Shown here piece after piece: positions 45,205 to 54,720 of a stretch of 64,000 bases of DNA (position 1 is the first letter of the stretch; each line of letters begins with the position of its first letter). The stretch spans positions 1 through 64,000 of the forward strand of contig JAUYGN010000047.1 of assembly GCA_030690545.1 (NCBI GenBank), read 5' to 3'. This stretch comes from Solirubrobacteraceae bacterium (GTDB lineage: Bacteria; Actinomycetota; Thermoleophilia; Solirubrobacterales; Solirubrobacteraceae). The notes below the pieces were generated by a model. The model was not told the DNA's origin and made no database searches. It worked only from the letters and a program-made list of their open reading frames with translations. Both the position numbers and the translations under genes were made by a program.

Positions 45205-45879
45205 TCAGCTGGAGCCGGCGACCGCTGCCGCTGCCGCCGACGCCGCGACCGCCGCACCGACGTCGTCGACCGCGCGCTTCACCGCCGCGCCGACGGCGTT
45301 CGACGCGGCGATCTCCTTGGCCCGCGCCTTGGCGGCCCTGCCCTGACCTTTGGGCACCGTCGCCGGGACGAGGCCGATCGCGTGGATCAGCGCGACGAGG
45401 CGCGCGGTCGGCGGCGCCGGCTCGACTCCCTCGACGAGGGTCGCCTCGAGCCGGGCACGCAGCTCGCGCTCGGGGGCCGGATCGACCTCCGGGTAGCGCG
45501 TGCTCGGGATGATGCCAAGCGTCTTGTGACGCTTCTCGTCGAGCACGCCACGGCTCACGAGGCTGTCCGCGATCCGTCCCTTGAGCGGCTTCAGCGCGCG
45601 ATCGCGGGGCAGCCGGTCGATCCAGTGCTTGGCCTTCTTCGGCGTCGCCTTCGCGCGAATCACGCCCAGCGTCTCGATCAGCAGCGGGTGCGACGGCTCG
45701 CCGGCGCCGTCGACGACCTCGAGCGCATCGCCGGACTCGACGAGCGCGCCGGCGGCGATCAGGTCCAGCAGCAGGGCGCCCGCCAAGCCGGGATCGAGTG
45801 AGACCATGCTCGAGGTCGTGCCCTTGTCGTCGTCGAGCGCGATCAGCAGCAGCTCTTCGGCCAGCAGCACATCGGTCAT
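45205..45879 (-). CDS. GPP34 (Golgi phosphoprotein 3-like) family protein
   Basis: [42 protein letters not shown]...[24 protein letters not shown]. Confidence 0.87.
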   Translation of the reverse strand: MTDVLLAEELLLIALDDDKGTTSSMVSLDPGLAGALLLDLIAAGALVESGDALEVVDGAGEPSHPLLIETLGVIRAKATPKKAKHWIDRLPRDRALKPLKGRIADSLVSRGVLDEKRHKTLGIIPSTRYPEVDPAPERELRARLEATLVEGVEPAPPTARLVALIHAIGLVPATVPKGQGRAAKARAKEIAASNAVGAAVKRAVDDVGAAVAASAAAAAVAGSS

Positions 45880-45928
45880 GCGACCGGGGTGCCCGCCGGC
45901 GGTGGGGTCCTAACCGCTGCGCACCCGG

Positions 45929-47596
45929 TCACGCCGCGCGCAGCATCTCCTCGGCGTGGCGACGCGCGGTGCTGTCGGCGTCGCCGTCGGCGCCGAGCAT
46001 CCGCACGAGCTCGTTGACGACCTCGTCGTCGCGCAGCTCGCTGACCGTCGTCTGCGCCGGCGTGCGGGTCGCGTCCTTGGCGATCGAGAAGTGGCGCGCG
46101 GCGAGCGAGGCGACCTGTGGCAGGTGGGTGATGCAGATCACCTGGCGCTCGGCGGCGAGGTCGCGCAGCTGGTCGCCGACGGCGCGCGCGGTCTGCCCGC
46201 CGATGCCGGCGTCGACCTCGTCGAAGACGAGCGTCTCGCCGCCGCCGGCACCGGCCGCCGCGACGCCCATCAGCGCGAGCATGACGCGCGACAGCTCGCC
46301 GCCGGAGGCCGTCTCGCGCAGTGGGCCGGCGGGCACGCCCGGGTTGGGTGCGATCAGGAACTCGACGCCGTCGGCGCCCGTCGCCCCGGGCTCGCGCTCG
46401 GTCAGCTCGACCTCGAACGCGGCACCCTTCATCGCGAGCTCGTCGAGCCGGACGCGGACGGCGCGCGCGAGCTTCGGGCCGGCCGCCGCGCGCGCCTTGT
46501 GCAGCGCCGCGCTGCCGGAGGCAAGCTGCGCGCGGGACTGCTCCAGGCGCGCGATCGCCTGCTCGATCGCGACCTCGGCGTCCGCCAGCTCCGCGCGCCG
46601 CGCGCGGCAGGTCTCGGCGTGCGCGAGCACCGCGGCGATCGTGCCGCCGTGCTTGCGCTCGAGGCGCTCGAGCGCGGTCAGGCGCTCCTCGACCGCATCG
46701 AGGCGGCCGGGCTCGGCGTCGAGCGCCTCGGCGTAGCTGCGCAGCTCGCGCGCGACGTCGCCGGTCTCGTAGGTCAGCGCGCGCCAGCGCTCGCCGAGCG
46801 CGTCGAGCGCGGGGTCGATCCCGCGTGCCGCGAGCAGGCCGCGGCCGGCGGTCGCCAGCAGGCTCGCGATGCCCGACTCGTCGGCACCGGCGGCCTCGGC
46901 CGCCGCGAGCGAGGCGCCACGCAGCGCTTCGACGTGGCGCAGGCGCTCGCGTTCGGCGCGCAGCGCGATCGCCTCCTCCTCGCTGGGCTGCACGGCGTCG
47001 ATCTCGGCGAGCTCGAAGTCGAGCAGGTCGAGCTCGCGCACCCGCGCGCCGGCCAGCTCGCGCAGCTCGTCGAGCGCCGCCTGCGCGTCGCGCGCGGCCG
47101 CGTATGCGGCGGCGACCTTCGCGCGGCGGCCGAGCTGCGCCTCGCCGCAGAAGCCGTCGAGGATGTCGAGCTGGGCGCCTGCGAGCGTCAGCTTGCGGTG
47201 CTCGTGCTGGCCGTAGAAGGTGATCAGCGGCTCGGCCAGCTCGCGCAGGTCGGCGACCGTCGCCGAGCGGCCGTTGACGAGCGCGCGCGTGCGCCCGTCG
47301 GCGCCGATCCGCCGCGCGAGGACGACCTCCTCGGCGTCGACGGGCAACCGCTCGCCAAGCTCGCAGCGCAGCATGTCGGGCAGCTCGAAGACGCCCTCGA
47401 CGTAGGCCTCGGCCGCGCCGGGACGCACGATCCCCGGCTTCGCCCGGCCGCCGAGCAGCAGGTCGAGCGCGTGCGCGAGCACCGTCTTGCCGGCGCCCGT
47501 CTCCCCCGTCAGGACGTTCAGCCCGCGCGCCAGGCACAGCTCGGCCCGCTCGATCAGCAGGAGATTCTCGACGCGCAACTCGCAGAGCATCGCCAC
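45929..47596 (-). CDS. recN: DNA repair protein RecN
   Basis: LRVENLLLIERAELCLARGLNVLTGETGAGKTVLAHALDLLLGG...FLIAPNPGVPAGPLRETASGGELSRVMLAL...LVFDEVDAGIGG. Confidence 0.97.
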   Translation of the reverse strand: MAMLCELRVENLLLIERAELCLARGLNVLTGETGAGKTVLAHALDLLLGGRAKPGIVRPGAAEAYVEGVFELPDMLRCELGERLPVDAEEVVLARRIGADGRTRALVNGRSATVADLRELAEPLITFYGQHEHRKLTLAGAQLDILDGFCGEAQLGRRAKVAAAYAAARDAQAALDELRELAGARVRELDLLDFELAEIDAVQPSEEEAIALRAERERLRHVEALRGASLAAAEAAGADESGIASLLATAGRGLLAARGIDPALDALGERWRALTYETGDVARELRSYAEALDAEPGRLDAVEERLTALERLERKHGGTIAAVLAHAETCRARRAELADAEVAIEQAIARLEQSRAQLASGSAALHKARAAAGPKLARAVRVRLDELAMKGAAFEVELTEREPGATGADGVEFLIAPNPGVPAGPLRETASGGELSRVMLALMGVAAAGAGGGETLVFDEVDAGIGGQTARAVGDQLRDLAAERQVICITHLPQVASLAARHFSIAKDATRTPAQTTVSELRDDEVVNELVRMLGADGDADSTARRHAEEMLRAA

Positions 47597-47724
47597 GGTC
47601 TAGCAGCGACGCCCGACGGATCGCCGGTTTGCAGCACTTCCGTCGCAGCCCGCGAGCGCTGTCACGCCGATTGGCGCGGATCGCGTCCACGTCCGCGCCC
47701 GGGACACCGGGCCACGAGCGGGCG

Positions 47725-48591
47725 CTACGAGGACAGGCGTCCGAACTTCGCCCGCAGCCGCTTGTAGAACGACGACCCCGGCAGCTGTGCCAGCTGCGTC
47801 GCGTGCGGATCGAAGCGGGCGTGGATGTCCTCGCCCGGCGCGATCTCGCAGGCCGGGCGACCGTCGGCAGACACGTCGACGGCCTCGCGACCGCGGTTGG
47901 AGACCGTCAGCGTGTCGGCGGGCGCGACGACGAGCGCGCGCGCGGTCAGCGAGTGCGGCGCGATGAACGACACGCCGAAGCCCTCGACGCCCCAGGCCAG
48001 CACGGGGCCGCCGTTGGCGAGGTTGTAGCCCGTCGAGCCCGCCGGCGTGCAGACCGCGAGCCCGTCGCAGCGCACCGATCCGACCTCCTCGCCCTCGACT
48101 CCGTAGGCGAGCTGCGCCACGCGCCCGCCGACCTTGCGGTGAAACGAGATGTCGTTGATTGCCCGGTGCTCGGTCCCGCTGGCGCTCGTGAAGACGATCG
48201 CCGGCAGGTGCAGCACCTCGAACTCGCCGGCGAACGCGTGCTCGAAGCCGAACTCGTCGAGCTCCTCGGGCTCGACCGTGGCGAGGAATCCGACCTCGCC
48301 GAAGTTCACGGCGAAGACGGGCACGTCGCTGCCCGCGAAGCGCCGCAGGCCCTCGAGTATCGTCCCGTCGCCGCCGAGCACGACGCACAGCGTGGGGTCG
48401 CCGATCGGATCGTCGTCGATCACGATCACGCCGTCGTCGCCGGGCTGCATGCCGTGCTTGCCTGCCTCGACGCGATCGAAGTGCAACGTCACCCCGCTGG
48501 CGCGGGCCGCCTCGACGAGTCGCGCCAGGGTCGGCGCGACCTCGTCCGGACGCCCGTGGGTCAGCACCGTGGCGAGCGTGCGCGAGCTCAC
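47725..48591 (-). CDS. nadK: NAD kinase
   Basis: LCVVLGGDGTILEGLRRFAGSDVPVFAVNFGEVGFLATVEPEE...TPAGSTGYNLANGGPVL. Confidence 0.96.
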   Translation of the reverse strand: MSSRTLATVLTHGRPDEVAPTLARLVEAARASGVTLHFDRVEAGKHGMQPGDDGVIVIDDDPIGDPTLCVVLGGDGTILEGLRRFAGSDVPVFAVNFGEVGFLATVEPEELDEFGFEHAFAGEFEVLHLPAIVFTSASGTEHRAINDISFHRKVGGRVAQLAYGVEGEEVGSVRCDGLAVCTPAGSTGYNLANGGPVLAWGVEGFGVSFIAPHSLTARALVVAPADTLTVSNRGREAVDVSADGRPACEIAPGEDIHARFDPHATQLAQLPGSSFYKRLRAKFGRLSS

Positions 48592-49382
48592 GGTTCGACC
48601 TCGCGCGCGGCGGCGTCGAGATCCGCGCCGACGGCGCCGGTTCGACCGGCCTCGGCCAGCCGGACGAAGCTCTCCTGGTTGCCCTTCGGGCCCGGCAGGC
48701 CGGAGGAGGCGAAGCCGAGCACCGCCGCGCCAAGCTCGCGCGCGCAGTCGGCGACCGCGACGAGCGCCGCCCGGCGCTGAGCCGGATCGCGCACGACGCC
48801 GCCCTTGCCGACCATCCCGCGGCCGGCCTCGAACTGCGGCTTGACCATCGCGAGCACGTCGTGCTCGGGGGCGGCGGCCGCCAACAGCGCCGGCAGCACC
48901 TTCGTCAGCGAGATGAACGACACGTCGACGACGATGAGGTCCGGCGCGTAGGGCAGGTCGGCGGCGGCGATCGAGCGCGCGTTCGTGCGCTCGAGCACGG
49001 TCACGCGCTCGTCGGTCCGCAGCCGCCAGTGCAGCTCGCCGTAGGCGACGTCGAGCGTCGTGACGCGGGTCGCGCCGGCCTGCAGCAGGCAGTCTGTGAA
49101 GCCACCGGTCGACGCGCCGACGTCGAGGCAGTGCCGGCCGCCCGGATCGAGGCCGAAGCGCTCCAGCGCGTTGGCGAGCTTGATCCCCCCGCGCGAGACG
49201 AAGCGCGGCAGCTCGTCGACCGCGACGACGACATCCGGTGCGACGAGCTGGCCCGGCTTGAGCGCCCGCTCGTTGCCCGAGCCGAGGCGCACCTCGCCCG
49301 CCATCACCGATGCCGCCGCACGCGTGCGCGACGCGAACAGGCCGCGCTCGGCGAGGAGGGTGTCGAGCCGTACGCGCGCCAC
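48588..49382 (-). CDS. TlyA-family rRNA methyltransferase/hemolysin
   Basis: VARVRLDTLLAERGLFASRTRAAASVMAGEVRLG (S4 domain), HCLDVGASTGGFTDCLLQAGA, MVKPQFEAGRGMVGKGGVVRDP; GTG 49382. Confidence 0.93.
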   Translation of the reverse strand: MARVRLDTLLAERGLFASRTRAAASVMAGEVRLGSGNERALKPGQLVAPDVVVAVDELPRFVSRGGIKLANALERFGLDPGGRHCLDVGASTGGFTDCLLQAGATRVTTLDVAYGELHWRLRTDERVTVLERTNARSIAAADLPYAPDLIVVDVSFISLTKVLPALLAAAAPEHDVLAMVKPQFEAGRGMVGKGGVVRDPAQRRAALVAVADCARELGAAVLGFASSGLPGPKGNQESFVRLAEAGRTGAVGADLDAAAREVEP

Positions 49383-49602
49383 GGAGCTCAACGGTACCCA
49401 GCAGTGCGTTGTGTGACCACGCTCACCCACGACCGGCCGGCCGGCCAGGACACTGTCGGCGGTGGAGCGAGCAGGACGCCTCCGGGCAGCCTGCCGATGG
49501 ACCCGACTCCCCCAGACGCACCGACAACCACATAGCAGTGACTCTCCTCCCCGAAGCGGCCCGTCTCCCCGGCGGGCCGTTTCACGTCCCGGCCGGATCC
49601 GC

Positions 49603-50367
49603 CTAGCGCCGCCAGTTGGCGATCCGGACATGGACATGGCCGTCGTGGTGATCGATCGCCTGCACGATCTGCGGCGGGCCGCCGAGGCCGACGTTCAGGC
49701 CGACGAACGCGAACTGCGCGCCCGCCGCGACGAAGCGGTTGACGAGATCCTGCGCGAGCCCGCGGTCGACCTCGGACACGTCGCCGGGCGGCGCCAGCGC
49801 TCGATCGACGCGCGGGTAGTAGACGTCGACGTCGAGGCCGTTCTGGTGCGACGCGTGACCGAGGCCGCCGAAGTCGCTGCCGAACGGCCCGCCGCGGGGA
49901 CGGCTGAGGTCGCCGATCACGACGGGCGGTGCGCCGGGGTTGGCGAGGCGGTAGTCGCGCAGCACGTAGAGCAGGAACGCCAGCAGCCGGTCGGTGCCCC
50001 AGCGGCGGTCGCCGCGGTTGGGGATCACGCGCCGGACCGGGTCGTGCGTGACCCAGTCCGGGCCGCGGGCGGGCAGCTGCAGCCCGTTGACAAGCCGTCC
50101 GCGAGCCGGTGCCCCGAGCGCGAGCGACCCGACCTGCGGCACGCGCATCGCCGGTGGCAGCTGCGCCTCGCTGCCCGACGCCGTCAGCGAAGCCCGTACG
50201 ACCGGCTCGCTGCGCGCCTGCTTGGTCACGAGCGCGCTCGGGTTCAGTCGCAGCACGCGCACCTGCTCGACGCCGGGATCGGCGCCGGCGCCGCAGCCGC
50301 CGAGCGCGACGGTGGACGAGGCCGCTGCCAGGGCGGCGAGCAGGAGCATGCGTGACGTACGCGGCAT
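49603..50367 (-). CDS. Penicillin-insensitive murein endopeptidase (MepA-like) lipoprotein
   Basis: Lipobox VALGGCG; GPFGSDFGGLGHASHQNGLDVDVYYPRVD...AIDHHDGHVHVRI. Confidence 0.78.
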   Translation of the reverse strand: MPRTSRMLLLAALAAASSTVALGGCGAGADPGVEQVRVLRLNPSALVTKQARSEPVVRASLTASGSEAQLPPAMRVPQVGSLALGAPARGRLVNGLQLPARGPDWVTHDPVRRVIPNRGDRRWGTDRLLAFLLYVLRDYRLANPGAPPVVIGDLSRPRGGPFGSDFGGLGHASHQNGLDVDVYYPRVDRALAPPGDVSEVDRGLAQDLVNRFVAAGAQFAFVGLNVGLGGPPQIVQAIDHHDGHVHVRIANWRR

Positions 50368-50422
50368 AAGGGTCCGATCGGCGCGGCTGAGAGCACCGCC
50401 CGAGCGACAGTGTCCTACAGCG

Positions 50423-52366
50423 CTAGGCGCCCGCGACGACGCGCTCGGCGACGGCGGCCTCGATCCGCTCCGCGATCCGCTTGCCGGTGAAGCCGACCTC
50501 GGCGTGCAGGGTCGCCGGCGTGCCGTGGGTGACGTAGCGGTCGGGCAGGCCGATGCGGATGATCCGCGCATCGTCGAGGCCGGCCTCGTTGAGGCACTCC
50601 CAGACCGCGCTGCCGAAGCCGCCGGCCAGCACGCCCTCCTCGACCGTCACGAGCAGCTCGTGCTCGGCGGCGAGCTGCGCCATCAGCGCGGCGTCGATCG
50701 GCTTGGCGAAGCGCGCGTCGACGACCGTCACGTCGAGGCCGCCGGCGCGCAGCCGATCGGCGGCCTCGATCCCCTTCGCAACGCCGGTGCCGTAGCCGAC
50801 GATCGCGACCTTGCCGTCGCCCTCGCGCAGGATCTCGCCGGTGCCGATCTCGATCGGCAGCGCGCGCGTCGGCAGCGGCACGCCGAGCGCCTCGCCGCGC
50901 GGGTAGCGCAGCGCGATCGGCCCGTCGTGCAGCAGCGCGGTGCGCAGCATGTGGACGAGCATCGCCTCGTCGCGCGGCGCCATCAGGACGATGTTCGGCA
51001 GCGGGCGCAGGTAGGCGATGTCGAAGACGCCGTGGTGCGTCGGCCCGTCGTCGCCGACGAGCCCGGCGCGGTCGATCGCGAAGACGACGTTCAGGCGCTG
51101 GAGGCAGACGTCGTGGACGATCTGGTCGTAGGCGCGCTGCAGGAACGTCGAGTAGATCGCGGCGACCGGCTTGACGCCCTCCAGCGCGAGGCCCGCGGCG
51201 AAGAGGATCGCCTGCTGCTCGGCGATCCCGACGTCGAAGTAGCGCTCGGGCAGCTCGCGCTGCAGGAGGTCCAGCCCGGTGCCGGTGTTCATTGCCGCCG
51301 TGATGCCGACGACGCGGCGGTCGCGGCGGCACTCGTTGACGAGCGCCTGCCCGAAGACCGTCGTGAACTGCGGCGGCGGCGTGGGCCGCGTCGGCATCGC
51401 CGGCGCGACGACGACGCCGTCCATGATCGACCGCGGCTTGGCGGCGTGCCAGCGCTCCTGCCCCTCCTGACCGCCGTTCTCGGCGGGCGCGAAGCCCTTG
51501 CCCTTGATCGTCGCGACGTGGACGACGACCGGTCGCCCGGCGGCGAGCGCGCTGCGCAGCGCGACGCGCAGCGCGTGGACGTCATGGCCGTCGATCACGC
51601 CGGTGTAGGCCCAGCCGAGCTCCTCCCAGAGCAGGCCCGGCGCCCAGAAGGCCTTGATCGACTCCTTCATCTGCGGGCCGTAGCGCTCGATCCGCCGACC
51701 GACGCCGGGCAGCTCGCTGAGCCGCGTCTCCACGCTCTCGCGCGTGTGCCAGAGCTTGGGGTGCAGCCGCACGCGGGTGAAGTAGCGCGACAGCGCGCCG
51801 ACGTTCGGTGCGATCGACATCCCGTTGTCGTTGAGCACGACGACCATCGGCGTGCCGGCGCCGCCGGCCTGCTGCAGGGCCTCGAACGCGACGCCGCCGG
51901 TCATCGCGCCGTCGCCGATCACCGCGACGACGCGGGGCGGGTTGGGCTCGGCTCGCTGCGCGAGCACCTTCATCGCCTCCTTGATGCCGACGGCGACGCC
52001 GATCGACGTCGAGGCGTGGCCGGCGCCCATGATGTCGTGCTCGGACTCCTCGATCGAGCAGAACGGCGCCAGGCCCTCGTACTGGCGGATCGTCGCGAGC
52101 TGGTCGCGGCGGCCGGTGAGGACCTTGTGCGGGTAGGCCTGGTGACCGACGTCCCAGAGGATCTTGTCGCGCGGGGAGTCCAGCAGCGAGTGCAGCGCGA
52201 CGGCGATCTCGCAGGTGCCGAGGTTGGCGCCGAAGTGCCCGCCGATCTCGCCGACCGTGGCGATGATGTGCTCGCGCACCTCCTGGGCGACCTGCGTCAG
52301 CTCGTCCTCGCTCAAGGCGTGCAGGTCCTGCGGGCGATCGATGCGTTGGAGGAGGCGCGTGGTCAT
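50423..52366 (-). CDS. dxs: 1-deoxy-D-xylulose-5-phosphate synthase
   Basis: LLQRIDRPQDLHALSEDELTQVAQEVREHIIATV...GHFGANLGTCEIAVALHSLLDSPRDKILWDVGHQAYPHKVLTGR. Confidence 0.98.
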   Translation of the reverse strand: MTTRLLQRIDRPQDLHALSEDELTQVAQEVREHIIATVGEIGGHFGANLGTCEIAVALHSLLDSPRDKILWDVGHQAYPHKVLTGRRDQLATIRQYEGLAPFCSIEESEHDIMGAGHASTSIGVAVGIKEAMKVLAQRAEPNPPRVVAVIGDGAMTGGVAFEALQQAGGAGTPMVVVLNDNGMSIAPNVGALSRYFTRVRLHPKLWHTRESVETRLSELPGVGRRIERYGPQMKESIKAFWAPGLLWEELGWAYTGVIDGHDVHALRVALRSALAAGRPVVVHVATIKGKGFAPAENGGQEGQERWHAAKPRSIMDGVVVAPAMPTRPTPPPQFTTVFGQALVNECRRDRRVVGITAAMNTGTGLDLLQRELPERYFDVGIAEQQAILFAAGLALEGVKPVAAIYSTFLQRAYDQIVHDVCLQRLNVVFAIDRAGLVGDDGPTHHGVFDIAYLRPLPNIVLMAPRDEAMLVHMLRTALLHDGPIALRYPRGEALGVPLPTRALPIEIGTGEILREGDGKVAIVGYGTGVAKGIEAADRLRAGGLDVTVVDARFAKPIDAALMAQLAAEHELLVTVEEGVLAGGFGSAVWECLNEAGLDDARIIRIGLPDRYVTHGTPATLHAEVGFTGKRIAERIEAAVAERVVAGA

Positions 52367-52367
52367 C

Positions 52368-53255
52368 TCATGAGCTGCGGGTCGCGATGAAGTCGGTGAT
52401 CTGCTCGAGCTCGGGGGCGCCGGCCGGCGCTGCGGCGGCGAGCGATGTGCGTGCCTGACGGTGCGAGCTGATCGCCAGCTCGCGCGCGCCGTCGAGGCCG
52501 AACTCGCTGACGTAGGTGCGCTTGCCGTGGCGCTCGTCGCTGCCCTGCGGCTTGCCGAGCGCGACGTCGGTTCCGGTCACGTCGAGGATGTCGTCGACGA
52601 TCTGAAAGAGCACGCCAAGCTCGCTGGCGAACGCACAAAACTCGGATGTCTCAGGCTGTGTCATTCCGGCTATGAGCAGTACGCACTCTACTGACGCCCC
52701 GATCAGCCTCCCCGTCTTGAGCTCGTGCAGGCGGCGCAGCTCGTCGGCGGTCTGGGGTGTAGCCGAGACGTCGATGAACTGTCCGCCGACCATCCCCTCG
52801 ACCCCGGTCGCGGCCGCGAGCTCGGCCAGCGCGTCGAGAATCGCGCGCGGCTCGCCGCGCTGATGGGCGAGCACGTGATGGAAGGCCTCGGCGTAGAGCG
52901 CGTCGCCGGCGAGGATCGCGACGTCCTCGCCGTAGGCGACGTGCGCCGTCGGCCGGCCGCGGCGCATCGCGTCGTCGTCCATCGCCGGCAGGTCGTCGTG
53001 GATCAGCGAGTACGTGTGGATCAGCTCGATGCCGGCCGCGAGCGGCAGCAGGTGGTGCTCGTCGCGGCCGATCGCGCGCGCCGTCGCCAGCGCGAGCACC
53101 GGGCGGATGCGCTTGCCGCCCGCCAGCAGGCTGTAGCGCATCGCCTCGACGAGCCGTGCGGTGGCGGGCTCGCGCGAGAACGCCATCCGCTGCAGCTCCT
53201 GCTCGACGAGCAGGCGCAGTTGCTCGGGGTATGGCACTAGTGGTCCCTCCAGCAA
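52368..53255 (-). CDS. Polyprenyl synthetase (FPP/GGPP synthase family)
   Basis: AGGKRIRPVLALATA, YSLIHDDLPAMDDDAMRRGRPTAH, FQIVDDILDVTG. Confidence 0.95.
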   Translation of the reverse strand: MLEGPLVPYPEQLRLLVEQELQRMAFSREPATARLVEAMRYSLLAGGKRIRPVLALATARAIGRDEHHLLPLAAGIELIHTYSLIHDDLPAMDDDAMRRGRPTAHVAYGEDVAILAGDALYAEAFHHVLAHQRGEPRAILDALAELAAATGVEGMVGGQFIDVSATPQTADELRRLHELKTGRLIGASVECVLLIAGMTQPETSEFCAFASELGVLFQIVDDILDVTGTDVALGKPQGSDERHGKRTYVSEFGLDGARELAISSHRQARTSLAAAAPAGAPELEQITDFIATRSS

Positions 53256-53333
53256 GTCCTCGCACTCGTGGATCGGTCGCTGCTCACCGGCGTCGATGCG
53301 TGCGATCCGGGCCGGACGTGCGCGGACCGCTCA

Positions 53334-53564
53334 CTACAGGAGCGAGTCCTGGCCGGGCAGCGGCTCGCGCTCGGCCTCGCGCGTGCGCCGCTCGAGCTCG
53401 GCTGAGGCCTGTGACGCGAGCGCCGCGCAGTCCTCGACGACGGTCGCGGCGGCGTCGGCGCTGAGGTCGCCGGAGCGCAGCTGCTCGGCGGCGCGCTCGA
53501 GGCGGCCTACGAGGTCGTCGAGGGTCGCGTCGGCGTCGGTGTCGGTTCGTCGGGGTTCGGTCAT
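53334..53564 (-). CDS. xseB: Exodeoxyribonuclease VII small subunit
   Basis: TLDDLVGRLERAAEQLRSGDLSADAAATVVEDCAALASQASAELE; ATGA overlap with nusB. Confidence 0.82.
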   Translation of the reverse strand: MTEPRRTDTDADATLDDLVGRLERAAEQLRSGDLSADAAATVVEDCAALASQASAELERRTREAEREPLPGQDSLL

Positions 53565-53974
53565 GGCGCGGGGAGATTGTCTCCCATCTCGCGATGGACG
53601 GCGGCGAGGATGCCGTTGACGAACTTCGGCGCGTCGGCGCCGGAGTACGTCTTGGCGAGCTCGACGGCCTCGTCGATCGCCCCCTCGGCCGGGATCGGCG
53701 TGTCGGAGGGCGCGGCGTCCGGATGCAGCATCTCGAGCAGCGCGACGCGCATGATCGCCTTCTCGAGCGGGGCGATGCGGTCGATCGTCCAGCCCTTGCT
53801 GTGGCGCGCGAGCAGCGCGTCGAGCTCCTCGGCGCGGTCCTCGGCGGCGTACGCGAGCGCGCGCGTGAACAGCGAGGCGTTGCGCTCGAAGACGTCCTCG
53901 AGCTCGCGCGCGGTGACGTCGGCCTGGTAGAGGGCGAAGACGGCGGCGCGGCGCTGGTCGGTTCTGCGCGACAC
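53561..53974 (-). CDS. nusB: Transcription antitermination protein NusB
   Basis: RRAAVFALYQADVT...EKAIMRVALLEMLH...AIDEAVELAKTYSGADAPKFVNGILAAVHRE. Confidence 0.94.
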   Translation of the reverse strand: MSRRTDQRRAAVFALYQADVTARELEDVFERNASLFTRALAYAAEDRAEELDALLARHSKGWTIDRIAPLEKAIMRVALLEMLHPDAAPSDTPIPAEGAIDEAVELAKTYSGADAPKFVNGILAAVHREMGDNLPAP

Positions 53975-53999
53975 CGCGCTCGTCGCCCGCTCGGGCCCG

Positions 54000-54560
54000 C
54001 TAGACGCGCGACATGTAGTCGCCGCTGGCCGTCTGGACCTTGACGCGGTCGCCGATGTTGACGAACAACGGGACGCGGATCTTCGCGCCGGTCTCGAGCG
54101 TCGCGGGCTTGTCGCCGCCGCCCGACGCGGTGTCGCCGCGCAGGCCCGGCTCGGTCTCGGTGACCTCGAGCTCGACGGACGACGGCAGCTGCAGGTCGCC
54201 GGGGTTGCCGTCGATGAAGAGCACGTCGACGGTGTCGTTGGCCTTCGTGAAGCGCAGCGCGTCGGCCACGGAGCTCTGCGGCACCGCGAGCTGCTCGTAG
54301 GTCTCGGCGTCCATGAAGTGCGCGTCGGTGCCGTCGGAGTAGAGGAACTGCATCTTGCGTGCCTCCGTGTGCACGGAGCGGAACTTCTCGCCGGCGCGGA
54401 ACGTCTTGTCGATCACGTTGCCGTCGCTCGCGCGGCGCAGCTTCGTGCGCACGAACGCGCCGCCCTTGCCGGGCTTGACGTGCTGGAAGTCGAGGACCTT
54501 GAAGATCGTCCCGTCGACCTCGATGTGGTTGCCGTTCTTGAGCTGGTTGGTGCTGATCAT
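54000..54560 (-). CDS. efp: Elongation factor P
   Basis: MISTNQLKNGNHIEVDGTIFKVLDFQHVKPGKGGAFVRTKLR...KPATLETGAKIRVPLFVNIGDRVKVQTASGDYMSRV. Confidence 0.98.
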   Translation of the reverse strand: MISTNQLKNGNHIEVDGTIFKVLDFQHVKPGKGGAFVRTKLRRASDGNVIDKTFRAGEKFRSVHTEARKMQFLYSDGTDAHFMDAETYEQLAVPQSSVADALRFTKANDTVDVLFIDGNPGDLQLPSSVELEVTETEPGLRGDTASGGGDKPATLETGAKIRVPLFVNIGDRVKVQTASGDYMSRV

Positions 54561-54569
54561 GGCTGCCGG

Positions 54570-54720
54570 TCAGTGTAGGGCGGGTGTCGGCCCCGCACCT
54601 GCTCGAGCGAGCGGGTCGAGCCAGCGGACCTCGCCGGCGAAGCGGGGCGAAGTCCGCGTCGGTCGAGACGAGCGTGACGCCACCGTCGATCGCCGGCACC
54701 GCAGGTTGCGCATCCGTCAC
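54570..54720 (-). pseudogene. Frameshifted C-terminal remnant of a PIN-domain (VapC-like) gene
   Basis: VTDAQPAVPAIDGGVTLVSTDADFA in one frame, RFAGEVRWLDPLARAGAGPTPALH* in the next. Confidence 0.7.

Noticed and set aside
45956-47767. 603-aa plus-strand and 604-aa minus-strand (45876-47690) ORFs
   Set aside because: Shadow frames of recN.
49550-49585. GC-rich hairpin near gcggcccg...cgggccg
   Set aside because: Plausible terminator but imperfect and expected by chance at this GC content.
49994-52390. 798-aa plus-strand ORF
   Set aside because: Antisense shadow of dxs and the MepA-like gene.
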